This document shows positions 35,947 through 45,274 of a DNA stretch of 52,214 nucleotides, in pieces. Positions within the stretch are counted from its first letter, which is position 1; every line of letters starts with the position of its first letter. The position numbers and the translations under genes are program-made. The DNA lies in contig CAZOJY010000009.1 of NCBI GenBank assembly GCA_964580235.1, forward strand, positions 1-52,214. The letters run 5' to 3'. The notes under the pieces were generated by a model, which was not told the origin of the DNA, did not search any database, and saw nothing but the letters and a program-made list of their open reading frames with translations. Origin of the DNA: G020348385 sp964580235. Its GTDB lineage: Bacteria; Acidobacteriota; Aminicenantia; Aminicenantales; Aminicenantaceae.

Positions 35947-38900
35947 ATGTATTTATCTGTCATTAAACTGAAAAAGAAATTCAAGAGATGGATTTTTCTG
36001 TCTGTCCTTTTTTTAGTTCTTTTTGTGGCAGGTGTTATTGCGAAGAACATTTTTCTCCACCAGATTCAGAATAAAATCCAGGAAAATTTCGGGTATTCTG
36101 AATTTCGGCTGTCATTTTTTCCTCCTGCACTCATCCTTAAAGATGCCAGATCGAGGTCTGTCTCCCCGTTCTTTTCTGCAAGTCAAATCGCCGTGCGCAT
36201 ATCTTTTAGATCTTTGCTTTCGAAAAATAGACCGCTTACGATTTTGATTGAAGATCCCATCCTCAGGATTTACAGCACACCGGGTAATAAAGAAGAAAAG
36301 GAAAGGAAAAGAATCACTTTAGCTTTTCCTTTTGTGATCGATAAAGGAGTGATCAGGAATGGAACGCTGTACTATTGGGGAAAAGAAACACGCATCCAGG
36401 CAAACGGAGTGAGCGCAATTTTTACCCAGAACGGTGACGAATTTTCCATAAAGGGCGAAGCCCAAGAGAACTTTATCTCACTTGCCCCCGATAAAAGTCC
36501 CATCGAAGGGAAAGTGAGTTTTTTGCTGTTAGGAAGGGGACAGGAGATTACAATACAGAGGCTGAAATTCAGCGGGCCGAGAGGCGTGTTAAATGCTGTG
36601 GGAAATCTTATCGATCCATTTAATCCTGAAATACAACTTCAGACCAGCTTCAACCTGCGGGTGGACTTGATGCCTGAAATCTTAGATATTCCGTTTGATT
36701 ACCTTGGCTGGGCAGAAGGGAAGGGCCGATTTGAAAGGAAAGATGGCCTCGTCACGGCGGTTGCGGAATTTTCAAGCAAAGATCTTCTCCTCAATGGAAT
36801 TAGAATGGGAAGAGTTGAGGGGAATGTTGATTATAATGGGTCTTCGGGGCATGTGGATCTCAATATCCAAAAAAGAGGCCTTCCACCTGAATATGTGCGA
36901 GTAAATTTTAACAAACAGAAGGTTTGGGGAACAGCCAGAAGATTTTTCCTCGATCCGATTATAAGTTTAGTCAAAATTCCCTGGCCGGTATCTTCACCGG
37001 GTTGGGGGGATTTTTCTCTTGATAAAGATAAACTCTTGGCTACCGTTGAGTTTAGAGATGAAGAGCTAGGGGGAATTGATTCAAAATTTTCTTTTAGGGG
37101 CCAGGTCCAAGTCGAATGGGACAAACAGAAAAAGTTTTCTTTTTTTTCCGAGCGCTTAGATTCAAATTTTTCCCGTGTGAAACTGGATGGCGGTATGATG
37201 TTAGACAAGACGATTGATTTTACGATAGACGGTGAAATCAAAGATCTGAGAAAGGCAAGAGAATTTGTTTCCCTTTTGCTCCAGAAAAATTTTGATATTC
37301 CCGATATTCGTGGAATAGGACAGTCATCCATTCACATCTTCGGCGGTTTTGGCCGTCCTGAAATTCATGCGGAATTTTCAATGAGTCCGGGAGGTTTTGA
37401 TAAATTTGATTTTCAATCAGTCGAAGGAGAAGCCGACATCACTGATAATGGCTTTAATGGACAGTTTTTTGTCGTAGATCCCCAAGTGAGGGGTAAAATC
37501 GATGTGATCACTCACATGGGGGAAGTCAAGGTGAACGCTGGTTTAGAGAAGGGACTTGTTGAAAACCTCCTTCCTAGGTTTGGGATATTCATTCCTCTGA
37601 AAGGAGAAGCTGCGGGAGATTTCGAGTATCGGCAAAAAGGAGAAGAAGTCGAGCTGAAAGGAAATTTTTCGAGTTCAAACTTGGACTTTGCGAGCCAATC
37701 TCTCACCAAAGTAAAAGGAAGGCTCGATTGGGATGGGAAAAGCTTCTCCTTTCCTGAGTTGGGGTTTAACTTCTATGGAGGAAAGATCACAGGATCTGCC
37801 AGATTGCACTATCCAAGCAATGAGTTTGCAATCGATGTCTCAGGTGTGGGGATAAACATGAGTTCTATCTTTGGACCTGCAGAGGGATTTTTGTCGTTTG
37901 GTGCCAGAGGAAAGGGAAGCCTGGACAAGGACTCGGCTTCGGGAGATTTCCAAATAAAGGATTTGGTTTTCGATCCATTCCAGAAAACCGAAGCCCGGGG
38001 CAAAATGCAGGTTAGTTTTTTAGATAATAGAATTCAGCTTGAACTGGATGGGAATTTGGAACCAGGTCAGAATAGATTTTTTGTATCCATCGGAATCCCG
38101 TTCCAAGATGATAGTATTTCGGGAGACATACGGGGTTCCTTCACAAACTATGACCTGCTTCTTCCCTGGGAAGGAGCGCAGGGGAAGATAAACTACATTG
38201 CTGAGATTAGGGGAACCAGGGCAGAGCCCAATGTGAAGGGCGTGATCGATTTCCAGGGAAAGGTGTTTCCGTTCCCTAACTTTGCTCACGCTCTGCGCAA
38301 CTATTCCGGGCTTGTTTTTTTTGAGAACGGAGAGTTCTCGGTTCGTTCCATTCAAGGAAAATTTGGCGGGGGGGATATCCTGGGATCCGGGCGGTTGAAG
38401 TTGGGCAAAGGAGGTGTAGAGGTTATCGATGTCAAAGCCGAGGGGAAAAATTTGCTGCTTTCACCTTTGGAAAGGACAAAAGCCCTGACAGATGGAAGCA
38501 TTTCGCTGGTCAAGGATGCTAAAAAGTTTGTTTTGAACGGTGAGTTTCTTGTTCACCGGCTTACATGGAGAAGGGAGATCACTGAAAACTTCGCTTTTTC
38601 CACGTCCCCTTATTATGAACCACGAGAGGAACCCGGTTTTTTCGACGGTATCACTTTGAACCTCAAAATTAAAGCCGACGATGATGCATGGATGGAAAAT
38701 TCGCTGGGAAGAATCCGAGGAAGATTTGACCTCAACATTATGGGAAATATCAATTCTCCGATTGTTCTGGGCGATATTGAAGCCTTGGATGGAGAACTCA
38801 ATTTTCAGGACCGGAAATTCAGGATTTTAAACGGGCGGGTGAGTTTTATCAATCCTCAAACCATAGAACCCTACCTGAGTTTTAAAGGAGAGACATATGT

Positions 38901-39369
38901 TAAAGATTACAGGGTGACGTTTTCGCTGGATGGCTTATTGGATCATCTCAATCCAGAATTCAGTTCCTCACCCCCTCTCCCCCCGGAAGACGTACTTGCT
39001 CTCCTTGCGATGGGAGAGGCCTTCAAGCGGACCTATTCATATGATATGAGCACCCGGCTCAGCACGGCTTCTCTTCTTTCGTTTCAACTATCGGAAGAGG
39101 CGAAAAAAAAGGCAGAAGCGCTTTTCCTGGTCGATAGGTTCAGGATTGATCCCTTTGTTATCGGATCTTCTGCGGAAGTCACGGCCCGGTTGACAGTTGG
39201 CAAAAATATTTCCAGAAACTTTTTTATCCTGTATTCGACGAATTTGACGACACAGCGTGAGGAAATTATTCGGATGGAATGGCAGTTGACAAGAGATCTG
39301 TCCATCGTGGGAACTCGGGATGAACAAGGACGAATCGGATTTGATTTCAAAATCCACAAGAGGTTCTGA
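35947..39369 (+). CDS. tamB: TamB-like envelope biogenesis / lipid transport protein
   Basis: 1140 residues. An N-terminal signal anchor (about 10-36) follows a basic start, then an AsmA/TamB-like region of long beta-rich repeats. The C-terminal DUF490 domain contains GDIEALDGELNFQDRKF, PPLPPEDVLALLAMGEAFKR and a final FDFKIHKRF. TamB-family proteins bridge the inner and outer membranes and are implicated in phospholipid transport and outer-membrane protein assembly. The ATG at 35947 lies next to AGGCGG with no normal spacer, so the start is uncertain; an in-frame ATG at 35872 adds 25 residues of unlikely sequence. The next gene encodes an Omp85 partner and follows directly. Confidence 0.9.
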   Translation: MYLSVIKLKKKFKRWIFLSVLFLVLFVAGVIAKNIFLHQIQNKIQENFGYSEFRLSFFPPALILKDARSRSVSPFFSASQIAVRISFRSLLSKNRPLTILIEDPILRIYSTPGNKEEKERKRITLAFPFVIDKGVIRNGTLYYWGKETRIQANGVSAIFTQNGDEFSIKGEAQENFISLAPDKSPIEGKVSFLLLGRGQEITIQRLKFSGPRGVLNAVGNLIDPFNPEIQLQTSFNLRVDLMPEILDIPFDYLGWAEGKGRFERKDGLVTAVAEFSSKDLLLNGIRMGRVEGNVDYNGSSGHVDLNIQKRGLPPEYVRVNFNKQKVWGTARRFFLDPIISLVKIPWPVSSPGWGDFSLDKDKLLATVEFRDEELGGIDSKFSFRGQVQVEWDKQKKFSFFSERLDSNFSRVKLDGGMMLDKTIDFTIDGEIKDLRKAREFVSLLLQKNFDIPDIRGIGQSSIHIFGGFGRPEIHAEFSMSPGGFDKFDFQSVEGEADITDNGFNGQFFVVDPQVRGKIDVITHMGEVKVNAGLEKGLVENLLPRFGIFIPLKGEAAGDFEYRQKGEEVELKGNFSSSNLDFASQSLTKVKGRLDWDGKSFSFPELGFNFYGGKITGSARLHYPSNEFAIDVSGVGINMSSIFGPAEGFLSFGARGKGSLDKDSASGDFQIKDLVFDPFQKTEARGKMQVSFLDNRIQLELDGNLEPGQNRFFVSIGIPFQDDSISGDIRGSFTNYDLLLPWEGAQGKINYIAEIRGTRAEPNVKGVIDFQGKVFPFPNFAHALRNYSGLVFFENGEFSVRSIQGKFGGGDILGSGRLKLGKGGVEVIDVKAEGKNLLLSPLERTKALTDGSISLVKDAKKFVLNGEFLVHRLTWRREITENFAFSTSPYYEPREEPGFFDGITLNLKIKADDDAWMENSLGRIRGRFDLNIMGNINSPIVLGDIEALDGELNFQDRKFRILNGRVSFINPQTIEPYLSFKGETYVKDYRVTFSLDGLLDHLNPEFSSSPPLPPEDVLALLAMGEAFKRTYSYDMSTRLSTASLLSFQLSEEAKKKAEALFLVDRFRIDPFVIGSSAEVTARLTVGKNISRNFFILYSTNLTTQREEIIRMEWQLTRDLSIVGTRDEQGRIGFDFKIHKRF

Positions 39370-39370
39370 T

Positions 39371-42124
39371 TTGAGCAAAAGAGCCAAGACTGCTGCATTA
39401 TCCTTTACGGGAATTTTTATTTTTTTCCTCTCCTCTCTCCATTTGTGTGCTCAAATGCCGAAAAACATTCCTCTCATTTCTGAAATAAACCTTAAGATCG
39501 ATGAGATGCCTGCCAGCCCGGAAATGAGGAACCTCATTCCGATGGAAGAAGGGGAAGTTTTTTCTCTAAAAAAAATCACGGAAAGCATAAAACAGATCTA
39601 CCGATCCGGATTATTTTCCGATGTTCAGGTTCTGCGGGAAGGGACAGAGGATGCGAGACTTACATTTCTTTTGACAAGAAAACTCTTTGTGCGAAAGATA
39701 AATTTTGTCGCGTCCCGCGAGATTCCACAAAAAAGGCTTATGGATCATTTAGATGCGTTGAAAGAGGAGGGATCTTACTCGACGGATAACCTGAATAAAG
39801 CGGTCGAAGAAATTCGCGAGACTCTGAGGCGGGAGGGATACTTCCACGCGGACATTGAGCCTGCTGTCGAGCGGGATCCTGAAATCCCGCAGGTGGACAT
39901 TTTGTTCATCATTCACTCCGTCAAAAGATACACCGTAGGCAGAATCGATTTTACCGGGAATCTGATCCTGCCGGCTCAAGAACTGCGCCAGAAAATGCGC
40001 ACAAGGGAAGGAAAGGAGTTTGTTCCTTCAGAATTAGAGGAAGATCTGGACCAGATCAGAAAAAGCTACCAGGATGTCACCTACCAGCGTGCTGAAGTCC
40101 AGGTTGTGGAGCAAAGGTTTGATGAGTCCAAAAAACAGGTCTTCCTTGTTCTGCAAGTCCTGCCGCAAGAAAAAATTGAAATCTCTGTAATCGGAGCGGA
40201 TGTGCCTCTGAGTCTTCTCAAGCCCATTTGGGAAGCCCAGATATTTGAAGATTGGGGTTTAAGGGAAGGGGATGCCAAAATCATCAACTATTTGAGGAAA
40301 AAAGGTTTCATTTTTGCAACCGTTAATTCATCGGTTCAATACGAAGGGGATCTGATGCGGGTGATCCATAGAGTCTCTCCAGGCGAGCGGTATAAAATAC
40401 AGAAGATGACTTTCAAGGGCATGGAATATTTTACTTCCGACCAGATAAAAGAAAGACTTATGTTGACGCAGACCTTTCCGCTGTTTCAGAAGATGGATGG
40501 AGCCAAGCTTTATGAATTGCCGCAGGAAATTGAGCTCTTGTATGAATCGCATGGGTTTGCAGAAACCCATGTGGAATTGACCTTTGACAGGGATGGGAAC
40601 AAGCTTAAACCTGTCTTGACTATCGAAGAGGGCCCACAGGAGATAATCGGCCAAATTTTGTTCCAAGGAGCATCTCTTTTCCCTGCACAAGTTCTTTTGA
40701 AGCAAATTGGAGGAACTCCAGGCGGGCCTTTTTTTAAGCCTGATGTACAGAAAGATATTCAAAGGCTGAAAAGATATTATCTGAACCAAGGAGTCAGAGG
40801 AACCGAGATCGTGGCTGCTGTCGAGCGGGTTCAGGAAAATCTTTACTCTGTGCGGTTCGATATCGAGGAAGGACAAAAAATCCGGATTGAGAATATTGTC
40901 ATTGCCGGTAATGAAGCCACCAAAAAAAAGACAATTTCAAGGGAACTGCTGCTGCATAAGGGAGATTATGCCCGTTTTGATGCGATCCAAGAAACAAAAA
41001 GAAAATTGGAGAGACTGGGCATATTTACAGATGTCAAGATCGAAGAGATTCCGATTTCAGCAGATAGGATAAATGTATTGGTGAGCGTCAGGGAAGGGGC
41101 AAGAAATTATGCCAGTTTAGGAATCGGCATGGAGACGAAAGGCCAGCCTCAGACTTATGCTGTTTGGGATTATCAATTCAGACCTAGAGGAACGGTAGAG
41201 TTCATCCGAAATAACATCTTTGGGACGGCGGCCCAGGCCAGCATTGTCGGACAGTTGAGCTCCAGGGAAACGAGAGCAGTTTTTTCCTGGAAACAGCCTT
41301 ATTTTTTCGGACTCCCGATGGAAACTTATTTCAATGCCTGGCTGGAAAGAGAAACGCGGACCAGTTTCACGTATGAAGGGCGCGGAATCAGCTTGACTGC
41401 CGTAAAACCGGTCTCGAAGACAGAGAATATGGATTTTCTAGCCACGGTGAAGTATGCAAGAAGAATAATCACAGAACTTAATATCGGAACCGAGGTTTCG
41501 GATATTGACCGCCTATTTTTCCCCTTTTCCACCACAGCCATCTCCGGCAGCTATATCTGGGAAAACAGGGATGATCCGTTTAATCCTTCAAGAGGATTCT
41601 TTTTCAGTTCTGTTCTTGAATGGGCATTTCCGTACTTCGGAACAGAATCGGATTTTTTAAAAACGTTCAGCAAATTCCAAATTTATGCGTCGATTGTTCC
41701 GGATCTGACGCTCGGGACAACCGTGCGGCTTGGATTGGCCAAGGGAAGAGTTCCAATTCATGAAAGGTTTTTTGCCGGAGGCAGCAATTCTTTTCGCGGC
41801 GTTGGATTTGATGAATTGGGACCCAAGGATCCGGAGTCTGACAAACCGGTAGGAGGGAAAGCTCTGCTTTTGTTTAATTTTGAACTGGCCTTTCCGATTA
41901 TTCCAGCGTTCAAAAATTTGCACGGGATCCTGTTTTTCGATAAGGGAAATATCTTTGAAAGAAGAAAACAGGTAAGTTTTGCTGAGATGAGGAATGCCAT
42001 CGGGCTCGGGATCAGATACAAAACCCCCTTGGGCCCGGTCCGTTTTGAACTCGGATGGAATCTGGAGTCTGCCCCTGGAGAAAAAAGTCTGATAGGATTT
42101 ATAACAATTGGCAATGTCTTTTAA
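39371..42124 (+). CDS. bamA: Omp85-family outer membrane protein (BamA/TamA-like)
   Basis: 917 residues from the TTG at 39371. A signal peptide (FTGIFIFFLSSLHLCAQ) is followed by a long periplasmic part of about 500 residues containing five or so POTRA domains, such as those beginning VRKINFVAS and YTVGRIDFTG. The C-terminal beta-barrel has the Omp85 motif GGSNSFRGVGF with Arg809-Gly810 and ends in phenylalanine. It inserts barrel proteins or pairs with TamB. The TTG start has AGAGG 6-7 nt upstream; an ATG at 39320 inside tamB is the alternative. It overlaps the surA-like gene by 11 bases. Confidence 0.92.
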   Translation: MSKRAKTAALSFTGIFIFFLSSLHLCAQMPKNIPLISEINLKIDEMPASPEMRNLIPMEEGEVFSLKKITESIKQIYRSGLFSDVQVLREGTEDARLTFLLTRKLFVRKINFVASREIPQKRLMDHLDALKEEGSYSTDNLNKAVEEIRETLRREGYFHADIEPAVERDPEIPQVDILFIIHSVKRYTVGRIDFTGNLILPAQELRQKMRTREGKEFVPSELEEDLDQIRKSYQDVTYQRAEVQVVEQRFDESKKQVFLVLQVLPQEKIEISVIGADVPLSLLKPIWEAQIFEDWGLREGDAKIINYLRKKGFIFATVNSSVQYEGDLMRVIHRVSPGERYKIQKMTFKGMEYFTSDQIKERLMLTQTFPLFQKMDGAKLYELPQEIELLYESHGFAETHVELTFDRDGNKLKPVLTIEEGPQEIIGQILFQGASLFPAQVLLKQIGGTPGGPFFKPDVQKDIQRLKRYYLNQGVRGTEIVAAVERVQENLYSVRFDIEEGQKIRIENIVIAGNEATKKKTISRELLLHKGDYARFDAIQETKRKLERLGIFTDVKIEEIPISADRINVLVSVREGARNYASLGIGMETKGQPQTYAVWDYQFRPRGTVEFIRNNIFGTAAQASIVGQLSSRETRAVFSWKQPYFFGLPMETYFNAWLERETRTSFTYEGRGISLTAVKPVSKTENMDFLATVKYARRIITELNIGTEVSDIDRLFFPFSTTAISGSYIWENRDDPFNPSRGFFFSSVLEWAFPYFGTESDFLKTFSKFQIYASIVPDLTLGTTVRLGLAKGRVPIHERFFAGGSNSFRGVGFDELGPKDPESDKPVGGKALLLFNFELAFPIIPAFKNLHGILFFDKGNIFERRKQVSFAEMRNAIGLGIRYKTPLGPVRFELGWNLESAPGEKSLIGFITIGNVF

Positions 42125-42791
42125 CGGGGAAACGGTCAGCAGGCATCCGGTAAAAGCCGGGGTCATTTTCCTATTCTTTCTCAACCTTTTTTTATTGGGT
42201 ACTGGCCGGGGAGAGGTTGTCGACAGGATCGCTGCCGTTGTCAATGATGAAGTCATCACTCTGACAGATATCAACATCATTGAGACGTTTGGGCTGTTTG
42301 ATGATCTCAAAAAAACAGAGGAAGAGAATATTCAAAAACTTATTCTAGAACGGTTGATTAGCCAGAAATTGGTCATTCAGCTTGCCAGCGAACGTGTTAT
42401 GATAGATGAAAAGGAGTTGGAAACGTCTTTGAGTGTTATTATCCAGAAGACGGCACCTGACCTAGCAGAAAAAGCTCTCCTTCAATTTGGCTTGGATTGG
42501 GATGACTTAAAATCCTATCTTCGTGAAAAGATACTGTTTCAGAAAATCGTGTCCCAAAGGTTTAATCGCGGAGTCACAGTGAGTATTGAGGAGATTGAAA
42601 AATATTATGAACACATTTATGTTCCCTCCCAGAGAGAAAAAAACCTTAACCCCCAGCCAATGATCGAGTTGCTTGATCAAATCGAGGTCTCGTTAAGAAA
42701 GGAAAAAGTCGAAGGGCAGATTAAGGAATGGATAAAGAGCTTGAAACGGGAGGCAAACATACAGATAAAAATTTCGTCATTTACGGGATAA
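42114..42791 (+). CDS. SurA-like periplasmic chaperone lacking PPIase domains
   Basis: 225 residues. A signal segment (VIFLFFLNLFLLGTG) precedes a SurA N-terminal chaperone domain recognisable by DRIAAVVNDEVITLTDI, LILERLISQKLVIQLA and a long amphipathic helical region with FNRGVTVSIEEIEKYYE. No parvulin-type PPIase domain follows, so only the chaperone core is present. Members escort unfolded outer-membrane proteins to the BAM complex. The ATG at 42114 lies inside the end of the Omp85 gene. The location fits a role in outer-membrane assembly alongside the two upstream genes. Confidence 0.85.
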   Translation: MSFNGETVSRHPVKAGVIFLFFLNLFLLGTGRGEVVDRIAAVVNDEVITLTDINIIETFGLFDDLKKTEEENIQKLILERLISQKLVIQLASERVMIDEKELETSLSVIIQKTAPDLAEKALLQFGLDWDDLKSYLREKILFQKIVSQRFNRGVTVSIEEIEKYYEHIYVPSQREKNLNPQPMIELLDQIEVSLRKEKVEGQIKEWIKSLKREANIQIKISSFTG

Positions 42792-42794
42792 CAT

Positions 42795-43727
42795 ATGGAA
42801 AAGATGGCATTTTTGTTTCCGGGGCAGGGATCCCAGGCAGTGGGAATGGGGAAAGTTTTTTATGAGTCATTCTCTTTGGCAAAGAATCTTTTTGAACGGG
42901 TGGACGAGACGCTGGGATTTTCTTTGTCACGGCTTTGTTTTGCAGGGCCGGAAGATAAACTCCGCCTAACCCAAAATACCCAGCCTGCCCTTCTTGCCGT
43001 CAGTTACATTGCTTACATGCTTCTGGGAAAAAGCCCGGCAATTGCAGCCGGACACAGTCTGGGGGAATATTCAGCGTTGGTTGCGGCCGGATCATTGTCC
43101 TTCGAGGATGCTGTTCGCCTTGTTCACAACAGGGGGCGTTACATGCAGGAAGCGGTTCCTGTTGGACGCGGTGCCATGGCAGCCGTTTTGGGAGCAAGTT
43201 ATGATGAGGTGGAAGAAGCCCTTCACAGAGTCAGTTCGGGAGTTGTGGAGATAGCGAACTGGAACAGCAGAGAACAGATTGTCATCGCCGGCCATGAACA
43301 AGCCGTCAAGAGGGCATTGGACATTATCAATCCACGCCGTTCTGTTATGCTCCCAGTGAGCGCTCCGTTCCACTGCCGGCTGATGATCAATGCAGAGAAG
43401 AAGCTTGCCCATGACCTGGATGCCGTCCGATTCAAAGATTTGGAGTTTCCGATTGTCAGCAATGTGAGTGCCCGGATTATTCACACAGGTGATGAGGCAA
43501 GGGAATCCTTAAAAAAACAGGTCACCCGAGCAGTGCTTTGGTTCAGGTCTATGGAGATTATGGCCGAACAGGGAATCCGGATGTTTGTGGAGCTGGGTTC
43601 TGGCAAAGTGCTGTCAGGGCTTATCAAACGCATCGGGCGGGAGTGGGATTCTTCACCGATGGTTTTGAATGTGGATGATGTGGAAAGCCTTGAAAAGGCC
43701 AAAAAGGCTATTTTTTTCCCGAGCTAA
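42795..43727 (+). CDS. fabD: Malonyl-CoA:acyl carrier protein transacylase
   Basis: 310 residues with the FabD signatures: LFPGQGSQAVGMG at the start, GHSLGEYSALVAAG with nucleophile Ser88, IANWNSREQIVIAG, and PVSAPFHCRLM with the catalytic His at about 195. It loads malonyl groups onto acyl carrier protein in fatty-acid synthesis. Other fab genes are not seen here. It begins three bases after the surA-like stop, so it is the last gene of the tamB-bamA-surA unit, linking lipid supply with envelope assembly. Confidence 0.96.
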   Translation: MEKMAFLFPGQGSQAVGMGKVFYESFSLAKNLFERVDETLGFSLSRLCFAGPEDKLRLTQNTQPALLAVSYIAYMLLGKSPAIAAGHSLGEYSALVAAGSLSFEDAVRLVHNRGRYMQEAVPVGRGAMAAVLGASYDEVEEALHRVSSGVVEIANWNSREQIVIAGHEQAVKRALDIINPRRSVMLPVSAPFHCRLMINAEKKLAHDLDAVRFKDLEFPIVSNVSARIIHTGDEARESLKKQVTRAVLWFRSMEIMAEQGIRMFVELGSGKVLSGLIKRIGREWDSSPMVLNVDDVESLEKAKKAIFFPS

Positions 43728-43771
43728 TCATAAAGAATGGCACGCTAAGCTGATCTGACAGTTCGCTGAAT

Positions 43772-44557
43772 TTAGGGAATTAAAGCTGCAACGCTTTCGA
43801 CAACCAGGGTGGGCTGTCTCTCGATATATGCGAGGTCTTCCTTTTGGGTCTCTCCGCTGAGGACGAGGATAAAGTCGCACCCGACTCTCCTGGCTAATTC
43901 CATATCCGTGTAGATGCGGTCTCCGATCATCACGGCCTGTTTTGGTGTGATGCTGTGCTTTTTTAAAATGTGGGAAATCATCTCCGGGTTAGGTTTTCCA
44001 AAGATTTTGAGTGGCTTTTTATTTGTTGCTTTCTCAAAGAGGGCGAGCATGGATCCTGCATCTGGGATAAATCCTTCAGGAGTCGGACAGACCAAATCAG
44101 GATGAGTGGCGATCAAATCCACACCGTCCTGGATAAAAAGCGCTGCTGTTTTCAATTTTTCGTAGGTGAGTTCTGTATCAAATCCCAAGATGACGTAGCT
44201 GGGGGATCGGGACTCGACGTTAAAGCCAGCCAGGATAAACATCTCCTTCATCGACTTTGTTCCAACGACATAGATATCTCTAATCCTATTTGCCGATAAA
44301 TATTCGATGACACCGTCTGTGGAAAGGATAATGTTTTCTTTACCTGTTGAAATGCCCAGATTGGATAATTTTTTGACATAATCAGCCTTGGAGCGGGAGG
44401 AATTGTTGGAGAGAAAGTAGAAAAAAATGCCTTTATCCTTCAGATATTTCAGGAATTCTTCAGCTCCGGGAATCAGAGCATCTCCCATATAGATTGTGCC
44501 ATCTAGATCTAAAAAAACGACTTGTTTATTCAGAAGCAGATCATCAGCAGATGACAT
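43772..44557 (-). CDS. HAD-IIA family phosphatase (NagD-like)
   Basis: 261 residues with the four HAD motifs: VFLDLDGTIY (nucleophile Asp17 and Asp19), FLSNNSSRS, a lysine in KIFGKPNP, and VMIGDRIYTDMELARRVG. The cap is of the C2 type as in NagD, PGP and 4-nitrophenylphosphatase relatives. Likely substrates are small phosphates such as glycerol phosphate, phosphoglycolate or nucleotides; the exact one is undetermined. The ATG at 44557 lies two bases from the end of the upstream gene, which suggests co-translation with the phosphatidyltransferase. Confidence 0.93.
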   Translation of the reverse strand: MSSADDLLLNKQVVFLDLDGTIYMGDALIPGAEEFLKYLKDKGIFFYFLSNNSSRSKADYVKKLSNLGISTGKENIILSTDGVIEYLSANRIRDIYVVGTKSMKEMFILAGFNVESRSPSYVILGFDTELTYEKLKTAALFIQDGVDLIATHPDLVCPTPEGFIPDAGSMLALFEKATNKKPLKIFGKPNPEMISHILKKHSITPKQAVMIGDRIYTDMELARRVGCDFILVLSGETQKEDLAYIERQPTLVVESVAALIP

Positions 44558-44558
44558 T

Positions 44559-45155
44559 TCACATTGTCCTTCTGGAAGAGGAAAGAGCATCTTTGACATA
44601 TTCGATGCTGGATAGAAATGTCACGGTTATGATAATCCAGGAGAGGGCATAAAAACTCCAGCGGCCTATGGGTGCCCAGTAATAGGGTCCGATGAGAGCC
44701 AGAAATGCACCGGAGGCCTGGACAAAGGCTTTTAGCTTTCCGCTTTTTTTTGCCGAAACTGTCCTGTTATTTTGTGCCAGGACAATCCTGGAATAGGCCA
44801 CGGCGATGTCACGCAGCGCCATGATCAGTGGGACAAGGAAAAGCACAAGCCCTCTGGTTGCCAGTGCCCAGTAGACGATAAGACGCGACACGCTGTCGGC
44901 AAAAGGATCAAGGGTTGCTCCAGATTCAGAAACCAATCTGAATCGCCGGGCAATTATTCCATCGATAAGATCGGTTAATTCTATAATTGATAAAAGAATC
45001 AAGTTGAGAACAAAAGTGAATGTCGTTTTTTGGCCGTATATCAAAACGACCAGAAAAAATACCGCCATAGGGATTCGAATCAGCGTCATAGACTGGAGGA
45101 GAACATATCTGTGAGTGCGCTTTTTTGTTCTCTCGTTTTCCTCTAAAGGTTGCAT
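44559..45155 (-). CDS. CDP-alcohol phosphatidyltransferase family protein
   Basis: 198 residues with about six membrane segments. The complete CDP-alcohol phosphotransferase motif is present: Asp62-x2-Asp65-Gly66-x2-Ala69-Arg70-x8-Gly79-x3-Asp83-x3-Asp87. Members make phosphatidylglycerophosphate, phosphatidylinositol or related lipids at the inner membrane. PgsA is a candidate, but the alcohol specificity cannot be read. The NagD-like phosphatase gene that follows could supply the phosphatase step of the same pathway, which is speculative. It is transcribed away from mutS. Confidence 0.93.
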   Translation of the reverse strand: MQPLEENERTKKRTHRYVLLQSMTLIRIPMAVFFLVVLIYGQKTTFTFVLNLILLSIIELTDLIDGIIARRFRLVSESGATLDPFADSVSRLIVYWALATRGLVLFLVPLIMALRDIAVAYSRIVLAQNNRTVSAKKSGKLKAFVQASGAFLALIGPYYWAPIGRWSFYALSWIIITVTFLSSIEYVKDALSSSRRTM

Positions 45156-45189
45156 GGTTCGTGTTTCGATTTGATTTTGTCTCTGTTGA

Positions 45190-45218
45190 ATTATACAAAA
45201 AAAAATTGAATCGGTCTA
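45190..45218 (-). promoter_or_regulatory. Predicted promoter of the phosphatidyltransferase / HAD unit
   Basis: On the minus strand, TAGACC (45213-45218) is followed by a 17-bp spacer and then TATAAT (45190-45195), about 35 bp upstream of the ATG. The spacer is T-rich, and the -35 box matches at four of six positions. Confidence 0.45.
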
Positions 45219-45233
45219 TCGAATTGAGCAGGG

Positions 45234-45262
45234 TTGAAAAAAAGAACATCAAAAAGTATAGT
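45234..45262 (+). promoter_or_regulatory. mutS: Predicted mutS promoter with a very short leader
   Basis: TTGAAA (45234-45239), a 17-bp spacer, and TATAGT (45257-45262) precede the mutS ATG by only 12 bases. Initiation would give a leader of about 5-6 nt with no Shine-Dalgarno, so the mRNA may be nearly leaderless. An upstream promoter is not excluded. Confidence 0.5.
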
Positions 45263-45274
45263 TTGTGAGAACAA

